Of a stretch of 64,000 bases of DNA, positions 18,989 through 27,507 are shown piece by piece; within the stretch, counting starts at the first letter, position 1, and each line of letters starts with the position of its first letter. The translations under genes were made by a program, and so were the position numbers. The notes under the pieces are model-generated. The model saw nothing but the letters and a program-made list of their open reading frames with translations. It was not told the DNA's origin and made no database searches. The stretch comes from an uncultured Candidatus Nitrosopumilus sp. GTDB taxonomy: Archaea > Thermoproteota > Nitrososphaeria > Nitrososphaerales > Nitrosopumilaceae. Where the stretch lies: positions 1,279,620 through 1,343,619 of the forward strand of contig OX638319.1 of NCBI GenBank assembly GCA_951812655.1. The letters run 5' to 3'.

Positions 18989-19835
18989 TTTCCCACCATT
19001 TTGCATCCTCAGGAATTGCACACAACAAAGGCAGTTCGCCGTCTAGGCCATAGTCCTTGACATGGCCATTGACAATTGCGCCGCTGAAAAAGTCATTTCT
19101 GTTGTCACCTGGCCTTTCGCCGCAGTATCCTATGGCGTCAGGATCAGTAAAGTCCAGATTCAACTTCCCAATCTTGAACTTTGGCTCGACGTTTTTCATC
19201 CCTGCATTGTTTTGGATGTATTTCAACAGTATTGTAGCATACATTTCTTCCTCTTCAGGAGTAAAATAAGACAGCTCATCAAGCGTTAGATGGGTCAGCT
19301 CCGTCTGTGCATTGCAAAAGCAGGATGCTGTGTTTACTTTGCAAGGATGTGGATTTTCTGAGTGTATCGTCATCTTTTTGGGCTCTGAGAGGGAGTCTAT
19401 TTCAAACCACCTGGTTTGCAAATCAGTATCAATCACTGCACCGCATCCGGGATCTCCTGTAAATGCAGGACCGCCAGTCACAACTAGAGTATTCGGGTCG
19501 TAATTGATCTGGTTTTGAGTGAGCAGTCTGCCAACATCATCCATGCCCGTGGATTTTGATGAAAGTAGCCTGTCTGTTGCTTTGTCTGTTTTTCTTTTCT
19601 CAAGAATGTGATTCACACATTCCTGTATGCTTGATTCACTTACTCCGAAAGGAAGACTAATCCACTCCATCGAAAATGTTCCATCAAAATTCTCATCAAA
19701 CAGATTGGAATGTTTTTGAAGGTGGTTTGTAACTGGTTTGTTGCAAACGGTTCCGTATTCCATCCATGTGACAGAAGCACCTGCAGAAGATGCAACAATT
19801 GCAATTGCGATAATTACCAAAAGGCTAGTCTTCAT
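18978..19835 (-). CDS. exported Cys-rich protein with one HS module
   Basis: A 285-residue protein with a clear signal peptide (residues 1-20, SSAGA). Immediately after it lies the Cys-bounded module VCNKPVTNHLQKHSNLFD to ECVNHILEKR (residues 31-82). The rest has paired cysteines (GDPGCG, HPCKVNTASCFC, YCGERPGD) and no membrane segment, so it is probably soluble outside the membrane or disulfide-linked. It overlaps the zinc-ribbon gene at 19832 by 4 bp and the next gene by 11 bp. Function unknown. Confidence 0.7.
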   Translation of the reverse strand: MKTSLLVIIAIAIVASSAGASVTWMEYGTVCNKPVTNHLQKHSNLFDENFDGTFSMEWISLPFGVSESSIQECVNHILEKRKTDKATDRLLSSKSTGMDDVGRLLTQNQINYDPNTLVVTGGPAFTGDPGCGAVIDTDLQTRWFEIDSLSEPKKMTIHSENPHPCKVNTASCFCNAQTELTHLTLDELSYFTPEEEEMYATILLKYIQNNAGMKNVEPKFKIGKLNLDFTDPDAIGYCGERPGDNRNDFFSGAIVNGHVKDYGLDGELPLLCAIPEDAKWWENEE

Positions 19836-20086
19836 TTTGCAAATTCCTCATATTCAATTTTCTCCCCGCAGTACGGGCAGTAACTCATTGGAAAAAATGC
19901 CATGTTTCCATCCGTGCTAATGTCCTTAAAGTGAAATTTTGCCCACTTTACGTTCCACAGATGGAAATGCTTGTCATGCTCTTTTAGCTGCCTGCAGCAC
20001 CACCATGTTCTATGGGTCTCAACCCTAAACTCTGTGAACTTTTCACATGTAGGCGCATCAAAATGCCGGGTATAGAAAACTTTCAA
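19832..20086 (-). CDS. small cytosolic zinc-ribbon protein
   Basis: An 84-residue protein starting at TTG. Metal-site candidates are WWCCRQ (29-34) and SYCPYCGEKI near the C-terminus. Several His and Trp residues lie between them. No signal peptide, unlike its neighbours. Its stop overlaps the next start (ATGA). A zinc ribbon inside an exported-protein operon suggests a regulatory or folding role, but that is inference. Confidence 0.6.
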   Translation of the reverse strand: MKVFYTRHFDAPTCEKFTEFRVETHRTWWCCRQLKEHDKHFHLWNVKWAKFHFKDISTDGNMAFFPMSYCPYCGEKIEYEEFAK

Positions 20087-20158
20087 TCGTTCAGGATGGA
20101 GTCAGGAGATTCATAAGTACTTCGAACCCTTTGTTTCTGAGAGATAACATTACTCAAG

Positions 20159-20394
20159 TTATGCAAGTCTGTTTTTAACCCACTTACATGAATTCTCATC
20201 AATAGTAAGAGTACCATTATCATAGGTGTACAACATCAAACGACCATTTCGCTCAAAACTCATGGCACAATTGTACAAAATTATTCCCAAATGATCTGGC
20301 AGTCTGTGTAGAAATGCAGGGATGATGATAGTATGATCATAATTGAAATCATCACAATTGAGGCAATTAACACGAGTTGGTTCCTAGCCTTCAT
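20159..20394 (-). pseudogene. small exported protein, frameshifted
   Basis: From the ATG at 20394, 11 bp inside the preceding gene as is usual in this operon, the frame gives a signal peptide and HFYTDC and then stops. In the shifted frame the sequence continues as DHLGIILYNCAMSFERNGR and ends with ENSCKWVKNRLA at TAA 20159. Joined, these make an exported protein of about 77 residues with three cysteines. A one-base shift near 20300 explains the break. It could be a recent mutation or a sequencing error. Confidence 0.55.
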
Positions 20395-20722
20395 TTTTTC
20401 TTTTCTCCGTAATGTCGTCCATGCACTTTTCCACATCCTCTATCGTCAAATCATCTGGCACTCCCAGAAAATTTGTCATGTATTGACCATTCCATGGCTC
20501 ATCAAGAATGGTAGATGTTTTGCTTATGAAGACCAATTCGTTGTAATCGCAGTTGTCTGAAAGCCAAGGCCGTAGATCATCATGATTCGCAGTGATCTCT
20601 ACAGACATGGGTTCGACAAACAATGTGGAGTTTAGCACCAATCCCAAAAGAATTCCAGCTAAAACAACGTTGACGATTAAAGAAATTTTGAGTTTTCTCT
20701 CCATGACTGCTGATTTTCCCAT
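20384..20722 (-). CDS. small exported/anchored protein with one HS-type module
   Basis: A 112-residue protein; a second ATG at 20704 is also possible. One N-terminal hydrophobic anchor (about residues 12-32) is followed by NCDYNELVFISKTSTILD and, after a short strand region, KCMDDITEKRKNEG. The two cysteines and the EKR end match the module in the genes at 17876, 18978 and 20859. Almost the whole exported part is this single module, which makes it the minimal form of the family. Confidence 0.65.
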   Translation of the reverse strand: MGKSAVMERKLKISLIVNVVLAGILLGLVLNSTLFVEPMSVEITANHDDLRPWLSDNCDYNELVFISKTSTILDEPWNGQYMTNFLGVPDDLTIEDVEKCMDDITEKRKNEG

Positions 20723-20807
20723 TTCTTACAGTCATAAAGCGTTCTAATGATTGATGAGTCTGTGAAACCGATCTTATTTTATTAAAAATGACGACATCAG
20801 ACTGATG

Positions 20808-20832
20808 ATTCAACTCCTTTTTGGAGTTGAAT
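20808..20832 (-). terminator. 10-bp stem hairpin
   Basis: ATTCAACTCC at 20808-20817 and GGAGTTGAAT at 20823-20832 form a perfect inverted repeat with a five-base loop. It lies 26 bp after the stop codon of the gene at 20859 and about 85 bp upstream of the next start. A partial terminator or processing site inside the operon is likely; an operator is possible. Confidence 0.4.
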
Positions 20833-20858
20833 GTTTGAATTGGTTTTGCAAATCCCGC

Positions 20859-21347
20859 TCAGGGAACCATGTTGGATCTTTCTTTTGTAAACGATGTTGC
20901 AAGAACACATCTTTCAAAATTCTCTGGATTCGTTCCAAAAGGTAACTCCACATATTCAATTACAAATTCTTCATCAGGTGATGCTATGTTGGAATGGGTC
21001 AGCAGGATCATCTTCATCGGATCAGTGCAAACATCGGCAAAGGGCAGGTGCTTTACCTCTCCGTCATAATCGATTGCATAGCCTTCTATCTCTTCAAGTT
21101 GATCAGGGTAATACTCTCTGTCCTGCAGAAATCCAAACAGTTCCATCATCCTAACTGACGTGTTATCACAAAATGATCTTTTACCCTCAGAGCTGCAGTG
21201 CCAGACATGACCCTCATCGATCCTGAGATATTCCCCATAATGATACAAATTCATAAAAGAATTTGCTGTAAAAAATGCCATAATTGCGATTGCGATAACG
21301 ATGATTATTGAAGATCTAGATCTCACCTTGTTCCACATCTCCTGCAC
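20859..21347 (-). CDS. exported protein with one HS module
   Basis: A 162-residue protein with an N-terminal anchor (residues 12-30), a Cys-containing middle (WHCSSEGKRSFCDN) and a C-terminal module, VCTDPMKMILLTHSNIAS to RCVLATSFTKERSN, matching the family of this operon. The start lies 25 bp inside the small zinc-ribbon gene ending at 21323, so translation is coupled. A perfect hairpin follows its stop codon. Confidence 0.65.
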   Translation of the reverse strand: MQEMWNKVRSRSSIIIVIAIAIMAFFTANSFMNLYHYGEYLRIDEGHVWHCSSEGKRSFCDNTSVRMMELFGFLQDREYYPDQLEEIEGYAIDYDGEVKHLPFADVCTDPMKMILLTHSNIASPDEEFVIEYVELPFGTNPENFERCVLATSFTKERSNMVP

Positions 21348-21445
21348 TTGTAATGTCCAATATCCGAAGTATATTCTCCGGGTGCCTCTATTCTTTCCTC
21401 TGAGACGAACTCAAATTTTTCAGAGCCGCAGACTTTGCATTTCAT
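21323..21445 (-). CDS. 40-residue zinc-ribbon protein
   Basis: A short gene read directly from the sequence: ATG at 21443-21445, TGA at 21323-21325, 40 codons. The product begins MKCKVCGSEKFEF and ends HYKCRRCGTR, so two CxxC pairs could form one zinc ribbon. Its ATG overlaps the stop of the gene at 21442 by 4 bp, and its 3' end overlaps the next gene. It is the second zinc ribbon in this exported-protein operon. Confidence 0.7.
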   Translation of the reverse strand: MKCKVCGSEKFEFVSEERIEAPGEYTSDIGHYKCRRCGTR

Positions 21446-21954
21446 TTTTTTTCCTCAGATGGTGACATGCAAACACGGTTTTCCAAATAACTCAAAACAT
21501 CCTCTTGTGCCACCTCATGGTGCAGTTTATCTCCAATCCAGCAACAGAATTTCATATGAGTGGGAACATAACGGTCGTCAAAATACAGGTTCATTCTTAC
21601 CTGAAAATCATTGCCGTTTTCTGTAAAATACGATATGTGATCGTCTCGTACAGACACGTTAGCGTCATCATATTTCATATAAAATGCAACTACTTCTGGC
21701 TTGTCTTTGTAGCGCTCAATTGATTCCGATCTGTGGGCCTGTTTTTTGGCATGGTCTTCCCGTGCATTAGACCAATCTGGAAGATGCCCGTTTAGAAACA
21801 GATCCCAGCAATGATCAAAACCCGAGCGAGGCGTCTTCATCCACATGGGAGGATGCATGCAATCATACATCTGATCAAAAAGATATGCGGAAACGCCTGA
21901 AATGATTATTCCAATCACAATCATAATTATTATTAAAAACCTATTTTTCATCAT
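21442..21954 (-). CDS. exported protein, first gene of minus-strand operon
   Basis: A 170-residue protein starting at the tandem ATG at 21954, with a signal peptide or anchor through about residue 25 (ISGVSAYLF). The mature part has cysteines at MYDCMH, FDHCWD, KFCCW and NRVCMS and is His- and Asp-rich. It leads the operon that runs to 17876. The 190 bp before it is a divergent promoter region shared with the gene at 22148. Family not recognised. Confidence 0.6.
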   Translation of the reverse strand: MMKNRFLIIIMIVIGIIISGVSAYLFDQMYDCMHPPMWMKTPRSGFDHCWDLFLNGHLPDWSNAREDHAKKQAHRSESIERYKDKPEVVAFYMKYDDANVSVRDDHISYFTENGNDFQVRMNLYFDDRYVPTHMKFCCWIGDKLHHEVAQEDVLSYLENRVCMSPSEEKK

Positions 21955-22147
21955 TTTATTTCCCACTTACAAGAATTGCTATCAATGTAATGAGTATCAT
22001 TTTTGTCTCAAAACACCCCTGTAAAACTTCTAAACCCGTCAACCTACCTGTGCCAGGAGTCAGTCCTCTTTCCCTTTGTCACCTTGTACCTGTGGCATAT
22101 TCCGTTGCAAGTCATTTCTCTCAGTGGACGATATATTGGAATTATTT

Positions 22148-25100
22148 ATGAACGTCTCATTGCCCTGTTGTGGTATTGTGAGATATTTTGCATTATTGCT
22201 TATTTTGATTGGATTTACAGTAACTGCTTTTGCCGATGATACTCAAGATAATCCAGAGTCCACATCTGAACTTGACTGCAACTATCCAATCTGTCTACTA
22301 GAAGATAAGAACTACAAAAAATCAGTCCAAGGATCTGACTTTGTAATCAAGGTACAGGTAGAGCCTGAAACGAAATTCACTGCAAGAGTGTTTGATACCA
22401 AGTATGAACTGGCATTCATCGAATCTATCTTTGCAGACAAGGATGGAATCGCAAGGATCGTGTATCCTATTCCGAATGATGCAAAAAACGGAAACTATGA
22501 GGTCACGTACACAAGCTATACCAGCAAAGGTGCCATACATTCTGGCTTATTGCTGCAACTAGATGACGGGTCTGCATTACACGACGAGACTCGATTTAAA
22601 ATACATGCACACATGTATCGTCATGACAATGATCATCTCAAGCCAATTGTGATTAATGAGCCTATTCACATGGGAATTTCTACAAACTACAAGTTTGGAA
22701 ATGATACAAACATCCCTTTTGAATTTACAATCTTTGATCCTAACGGCAAGATCATTGACAAGGGTACAATTGTAAACAAGAAAGAGAGAATGGTTCGACA
22801 TACGTTTGTAACTGAGATTGACGGCATGCACACAGTGACGGTAAAGTCAGACATCAAAGGATTCGAGGAACATTCTGAAAAGTTTGGAGTGTTGAAAAGT
22901 GAATACATCATACATGAAAACAACAGAGATTACCAGGTGCTTGTAAGATCTACAGATGAATCAACTGTTGCGATAAACAACATGTATTTTGACAAGGATG
23001 AAAAACAGATAATATTTGAGCTGGAACCCACATGGTATTTCAGGGACATGCTGATAGTTGAGCTTCCTTACGGACTCCTGGATGGACCTTATGACATCAT
23101 TGTTGATGGGCAACTACAGCACATAATTCCCAATGGCGGATATCCTGGAGGAGTTCATCAAAGAGGGGATTTCACATCTTTGTCAGTACCATTGGAGTAT
23201 AACTCCACCAAGGTGCAAATTGTGGGCACCACCGTGTTTCCTGAAGTATCACAGGAGTTGACCGTAAATTTAAAAATTCTCGAATATGAGGCAGGAGAAA
23301 CGCTGACAATACACGGAACGTCTCTTCCAGAAGAAGAACTTCATGTCAAGATGTACACATCAGATGGAATACCTGCATTCTCGGATAGATTCACATCCGG
23401 ACTGTATGGCACCTTTGAGTACAATGTCATGACATGGCCAAAGCACTCTGCTGACTTTCCAGAGGGAAAGTACACCGTAGAGATATCAAATCCAGAAGGC
23501 AGAGAGAGACTAAAAACTATCGAGGTAAAATTTCAAAACAAGTCGGATTTATTTTCAAGGTTTCAGCATATTCCAATCAAGGATCAGATGAATTATTTTG
23601 AGATCCAACCAACAAAGATATCGTGCAAGGATGGCACGGTTTTGGTCATCAAGGACAAAGAAAATTCCCCTGCATGTGTGTTTTCTGCAACTGCTGAGAA
23701 ACTGTCTCAGAGGGGAGGATGGACAGTGGTGGAACACAAAATTGAAGTGAACTGGCTTGACTCATACTATGCATCTACAGATACAGGCATTGTGCGAATT
23801 ATGGATTCTCACATGAACATTAGTGTGGAAGATACGGATTATTTTGATATCTATGTCTGGTCTGACTCCGATCCTGAAGGGATAGAGATCAAGGTTACTG
23901 AGACCGGCAAAGACACAGATACGTTTGAGGGAACCGTATTATTTTCCAATTCTGGCAAGTCTTCTGAGGGGGCACTTTATGCTTCAACAGGTGATTCAGT
24001 CAAGGCATTTCACAAGGATGTCTTAGATTTGATGTTGCTGACAAATATTACTAAATCCGACATGATAAAACAATCCTCTTCATATGTAATAATCCCAAAA
24101 GGTGCAGCGATTGAAGGAAATGAGCATTTGATTCCAAAAGTAATCACAGTTGTATTGGGAGTAAACAACACGATAACATGGATTAATCGTGATGACACAG
24201 GTCATGGAATTGCAAGTGATGATGCATCTTGGGGCAGTCCTGGCATACTCAAACCAGGAGAATCATTTTCAGTAACATTCGACAGTACGGGAGATTATGA
24301 TTATCACGGTCAACCCGGTCCCTGGATTACAGGTAAAGTAATTGTACTTAACGCAGATTCGTTTTCTGTAATAAATCGTCAGGGCACATTCTACAAAGAC
24401 AGTAAAGATTCAGAAAAATTTGAAGAGTATAGGATACTAATGCAAGAAAAACAAAAAGATGTTGCATCACACGTTCTTGACATCCCCATTTCAAATGCCT
24501 ATGTTGTAGAAGGTTGGAACTTTCCATTCAGAGATGTTTCTGAAATAACACAAATGGTAGGTACAGACCCTGTTGCAATATGCAACATTCCAGAAAAGAT
24601 TCCCACACACCTGCAAAAGATTCATGAATCCGACATGTTTCAGATGTTTGCAGAAAAATATTCCCAGCATCAGTTGACAGTAGACATTTCAGATGAAAGG
24701 TACAGTGGCGGATTGGTTCACTATGATCTTATCGCAACATCTGACGATGGACTATTTACTGCAAGAACCTATTTTCATCTGGATTCATGCACTGATAATA
24801 TGAAATGGCCATACTTTCTACTTTGCAAAGACGTCAGAAATGAGGAGCACGTCTCCACGAGAATAAAGTCAGAGATAATCTCCAGTATTGAGAATGATGA
24901 ATTTTGCAATATAGATTTTGAGCCCTGGCATCAAGATCTTCGCAATTATCAGGCCATGATTTCAAAGGAAATAGACACGCTCACTCAGGGAGGTGTCCCG
25001 ACTGATTCTCAAGGCAATGCATCTTACAGGTACTTTTTGGATGTTCAAAGATTGGGACTGCTAAACGACATTATACGCTACTATGAGTCAGAAAATTCTG

Positions 25101-25195
25101 ACCAGGAAAAAATGCGAGAGAATGTTGCAGAATACAACAAGAAGTTTGGAAACCTCCCTGACGAACTATTGGATATTATTGAGCAAAGAAAATGA
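22148..25195 (+). CDS. large exported multidomain protein with cupredoxin-like domain
   Basis: A 1015-residue protein. I start at the ATG at 22148, which gives a signal peptide ending TVTAFA; longer frames hide it. In order: MG2/Ig-like sandwiches (about residues 40-250), the sandwich module with ELPYGLLDGPYDIIVDG and VQIVGTTVFPE (about 290-375), another sandwich (about 380-465), the C-x-DGTVLVIK..SPACVFSAT..LSQRGGW module (about 490-535), a cupredoxin-like barrel (about 650-740), and an alpha-helical C-terminus. In the barrel only the first copper ligand (His686) is kept; the Cys, second His and Met positions are Gly, Gly and Ile. No transmembrane tail. Coupled by ATGA to the next gene. Confidence 0.75.
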   Translation: MNVSLPCCGIVRYFALLLILIGFTVTAFADDTQDNPESTSELDCNYPICLLEDKNYKKSVQGSDFVIKVQVEPETKFTARVFDTKYELAFIESIFADKDGIARIVYPIPNDAKNGNYEVTYTSYTSKGAIHSGLLLQLDDGSALHDETRFKIHAHMYRHDNDHLKPIVINEPIHMGISTNYKFGNDTNIPFEFTIFDPNGKIIDKGTIVNKKERMVRHTFVTEIDGMHTVTVKSDIKGFEEHSEKFGVLKSEYIIHENNRDYQVLVRSTDESTVAINNMYFDKDEKQIIFELEPTWYFRDMLIVELPYGLLDGPYDIIVDGQLQHIIPNGGYPGGVHQRGDFTSLSVPLEYNSTKVQIVGTTVFPEVSQELTVNLKILEYEAGETLTIHGTSLPEEELHVKMYTSDGIPAFSDRFTSGLYGTFEYNVMTWPKHSADFPEGKYTVEISNPEGRERLKTIEVKFQNKSDLFSRFQHIPIKDQMNYFEIQPTKISCKDGTVLVIKDKENSPACVFSATAEKLSQRGGWTVVEHKIEVNWLDSYYASTDTGIVRIMDSHMNISVEDTDYFDIYVWSDSDPEGIEIKVTETGKDTDTFEGTVLFSNSGKSSEGALYASTGDSVKAFHKDVLDLMLLTNITKSDMIKQSSSYVIIPKGAAIEGNEHLIPKVITVVLGVNNTITWINRDDTGHGIASDDASWGSPGILKPGESFSVTFDSTGDYDYHGQPGPWITGKVIVLNADSFSVINRQGTFYKDSKDSEKFEEYRILMQEKQKDVASHVLDIPISNAYVVEGWNFPFRDVSEITQMVGTDPVAICNIPEKIPTHLQKIHESDMFQMFAEKYSQHQLTVDISDERYSGGLVHYDLIATSDDGLFTARTYFHLDSCTDNMKWPYFLLCKDVRNEEHVSTRIKSEIISSIENDEFCNIDFEPWHQDLRNYQAMISKEIDTLTQGGVPTDSQGNASYRYFLDVQRLGLLNDIIRYYESENSDQEKMRENVAEYNKKFGNLPDELLDIIEQRK

Positions 25196-25518
25196 AAGCT
25201 GACTCTCGGATAATAATTTCAATTGACAAGCAGTTTTACAACGATGATGATGAGATTCGTATTCATGTGTGGTTTAATCATTCGTTTTACTCGCCTGCCA
25301 CTCTGACTGTTGTGAGTCCTACCGGAAGAAAGATAGATTTTTCTGGATTAAAGACAGATGCTCAAACCACTGAGACGTTTGCGTTTACATGTGGAGGTCC
25401 ATTTATGTTTGAAAACAGGCACCATGCAATCAGAGTGGAGTGTGAGGATGCGGTCTCCGAGGCAATGTTTGAATATTACAATTCAAAAAACAGATTTAGA
25501 CCAAGATTTGGAAAATGA
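25192..25518 (+). CDS. small MG2-like beta-sandwich protein without signal peptide
   Basis: A 108-residue protein whose ATG overlaps the previous stop by 4 bp. It reads as one beta-sandwich of the type seen in thaumarchaeal surface proteins (IISIDKQFYNDDDEIRIHVWF, then LTVVSPTGRKIDF), with two cysteines and a basic tail. No signal peptide is visible, so it may stay inside the cell or be a detached domain of the upstream protein. Confidence 0.6.
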   Translation: MKADSRIIISIDKQFYNDDDEIRIHVWFNHSFYSPATLTVVSPTGRKIDFSGLKTDAQTTETFAFTCGGPFMFENRHHAIRVECEDAVSEAMFEYYNSKNRFRPRFGK

Positions 25519-25604
25519 AAACTATATTCAAAGTATCTGTCTAACTCATAGTAATTGTTTTAGACTTTCTAAATTTAATACCCTCATCTAGGAGATTTAA
25601 ATTT

Positions 25605-26378
25605 ATGATGCAAAATTCTGATCCTTCTTTTGCTAAAAGGTATCATCCATTAATCTTGATAGCAATAGGCAGTTTTTTTCTGCTATTTCCATTTGAAGAG
25701 ATTGGTGGCGAATACGCATTTTATGCTGCTGGAATCATGGGATTTGCCACTTTAATCATAGGTGTTGTCATTTATTATCAGAAAAGAACTACCTATTCTC
25801 CTAGTCTGCGAAAGAAGATGAAGATTTTAGGAATATTGTTCCTTGTAAGCGTGGCTGCAATTCCTCTGGTAGGAGTCGGAATGGGCATAGCAGTTGGGTT
25901 GGGACAGATCTTTTATGATCCTAGCCGTCTGGATTATACTGAAGATATTGATTCTGAACTTTTAGAGACTCGGATCACAGATTGGGTAAATGCCAATCGT
26001 GCCAAAAGTGATGTGGGGGGTCTAAATCTTGATGATACTTTGAATGGTCTTGCAAAGTTACGCAGTACTGATATGACAAGTGTCTCCCTCGAACAGGCAG
26101 AGATTATTTCTGATTTGGATGTAAATCTAATTGCAAAAGACAACAACCTAGAATGCATTATTGATAATGACGTTATGGAAATACAGGAATATGTCCTTTT
26201 TATTCCTCATTCCAAGTTTGTAACCATAGAAAGTATGGTTAATTTTGTCATGGAATTTTTAATTGAACATGAACCGGAAACCGAAACCGAGATACTTTTT
26301 AATTCTGATTTTACATTAACAGGAATTCATGTTTCAATCAATGAAGATTATTTGACGGTAGTACAAAATTTCTGTTAG
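25605..26378 (+). CDS. membrane protein with a CAP/SCP-like domain
   Basis: A 257-residue protein with three hydrophobic helices (about residues 16-33, 40-57 and 70-98) and an exported domain. ITDWVNANRAKSDVGGLNLDDTLNGLAKLRSTDM resembles the opening of CAP domains, and the end, HVSINEDYLTVVQNFC, matches their last strand. The His usually present in HS-x-DM is replaced here by Arg, and the usual GEN stretch is absent. Bacterial and archaeal CAP proteins are often called allergen V5 or SCP; the role is unknown. Confidence 0.6.
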   Translation: MMQNSDPSFAKRYHPLILIAIGSFFLLFPFEEIGGEYAFYAAGIMGFATLIIGVVIYYQKRTTYSPSLRKKMKILGILFLVSVAAIPLVGVGMGIAVGLGQIFYDPSRLDYTEDIDSELLETRITDWVNANRAKSDVGGLNLDDTLNGLAKLRSTDMTSVSLEQAEIISDLDVNLIAKDNNLECIIDNDVMEIQEYVLFIPHSKFVTIESMVNFVMEFLIEHEPETETEILFNSDFTLTGIHVSINEDYLTVVQNFC

Positions 26379-26381
26379 ATC

Positions 26382-26801
26382 ATGAAAACCAGATACATAG
26401 CAATTATTATTGGCGTCTCAATTCCAGCAATACTTTTTGGTCTGTTTGCACTTGTAATCGCAATTAATGTAAGCAACATGCTTGAAAACTCTGAAAGATG
26501 GATGGTTAAACTAGAGCCTCATCTTGATTTGTCTGATGACCAACTAGAATCGCAATTAAGAAATGAGCCTCTCAAAAGACTTACGCTTTATCGAGTAGAA
26601 ACTCTTGAAAACTATTATGAATCACTTGAACCTAATTGGATACGGCAAGCCAAGGAGACATTTGGTACAGAAAACAGGTTTGTAGTGTATGTGGATGAAC
26701 GTCATGAATATTCTAAACAGCAAATACGAGAAATTTTTACAAATATTGATGGAATCAAAGAATCTAGATATCTACATGATTGGTTATTGAACAGAGATTA
26801 A
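26382..26801 (+). CDS. small membrane-anchored protein
   Basis: A 139-residue protein three bases after the CAP-like gene, so co-transcribed. Residues 5-29 are an N-terminal anchor. The remainder is helical and charged, with a strand-rich end (NRFVVYVDERHEYSKQQIREIF). No cysteines or catalytic motif. Function unknown; perhaps a partner of the CAP-like protein. Confidence 0.6.
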   Translation: MKTRYIAIIIGVSIPAILFGLFALVIAINVSNMLENSERWMVKLEPHLDLSDDQLESQLRNEPLKRLTLYRVETLENYYESLEPNWIRQAKETFGTENRFVVYVDERHEYSKQQIREIFTNIDGIKESRYLHDWLLNRD

Positions 26802-26922
26802 TGCAAAACCGTAATCGTACCTAAATGCGTCCATGTTGAGCCCTCAAAATAGCATCTCAATCCCTGTGAGCCAATTCTGGGTAAACGGTATTTGGCGTGC
26901 AAATCAACAGAAATTTGAACCA

Positions 26923-27020
26923 ATTCATGAATAGTGCAAAATCTCAGCGCCTAACCATATCCCCAGCACAACATGATAGGGGACATATTTTAGGAGTGCT
27001 TTATCGTACCCGCGTGGAAA
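26923..27020. repeat. about 97-bp inverted-repeat element, copy 2
   Basis: The core CCATATCCCCAGCACAACAT and the following TAGGGGACATA nearly match the reverse complement of copy 1 at 17762-17858. The right end, CCCGCGTGGAAA (27009-27020), matches the element end with one change. Measured from the centre near 26971, the right arm has the same length as in copy 1; the left end is degraded. It lies downstream of one gene and upstream of another on the same strand, the same polarity relative to transcription as copy 1. Confidence 0.65.
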
Positions 27021-27076
27021 CTAGATTTAGAAAAAATAGTAGAAATGATAATTAATTCTGAAAAAAGATCAGATAC

Positions 27077-27460
27077 ATGCCTGCAAAAGGAAAAGTTAGC
27101 GTTGGTTGGCAGATAGTTTTTGCAATAATGTCTCCTGTCAATTTGTGGGCGTTTTACAGAATCAAGAAACTCAGATCGTATGCATTGTATGTAATAGTTC
27201 CATCAGCAGTCATCAGTTCCATTGTTATTGCAGGAGTGTTTTATGAAATGGCCAATCCTGAAAGAGGTTTTGATGATGATGGAAACAGGTACCCTGAACC
27301 AACACTTCCCCCACACATGACTCCGATAGAACCACAAGTTGGAAAATTCAACACCGGAACATACATGATTCTCAACATTGCTGCATCAGTTGGCCTGACG
27401 ATACTTTCAGCCTATCTGGCGATAAAATGGTCAAGGCAATGGAATGAACAGTTCAACTAA
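27077..27460 (+). CDS. small two-helix membrane protein
   Basis: A 127-residue protein with hydrophobic helices at about residues 10-27, 32-54 and 94-115. A Pro-rich loop (PEPTLPPHMTPIEP) lies between the last two. The start is the first ATG after the palindromic element. Family not recognised. Confidence 0.55.
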   Translation: MPAKGKVSVGWQIVFAIMSPVNLWAFYRIKKLRSYALYVIVPSAVISSIVIAGVFYEMANPERGFDDDGNRYPEPTLPPHMTPIEPQVGKFNTGTYMILNIAASVGLTILSAYLAIKWSRQWNEQFN

Positions 27461-27507
27461 AAGTAAACGGTAGTATGATTTATCTACGATCAAAGAAGAT
27501 TTACGAT

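Noticed and set aside
17876-27020. Integrated element bounded by inverted copies of the palindromic element
   Set aside because: Copies 1 and 2 are in opposite orientation around this region, but there is no integrase, no att-like tRNA end, and a third element lies at 39302. Each copy also keeps the same polarity to its local genes, which fits separate intergenic elements better.
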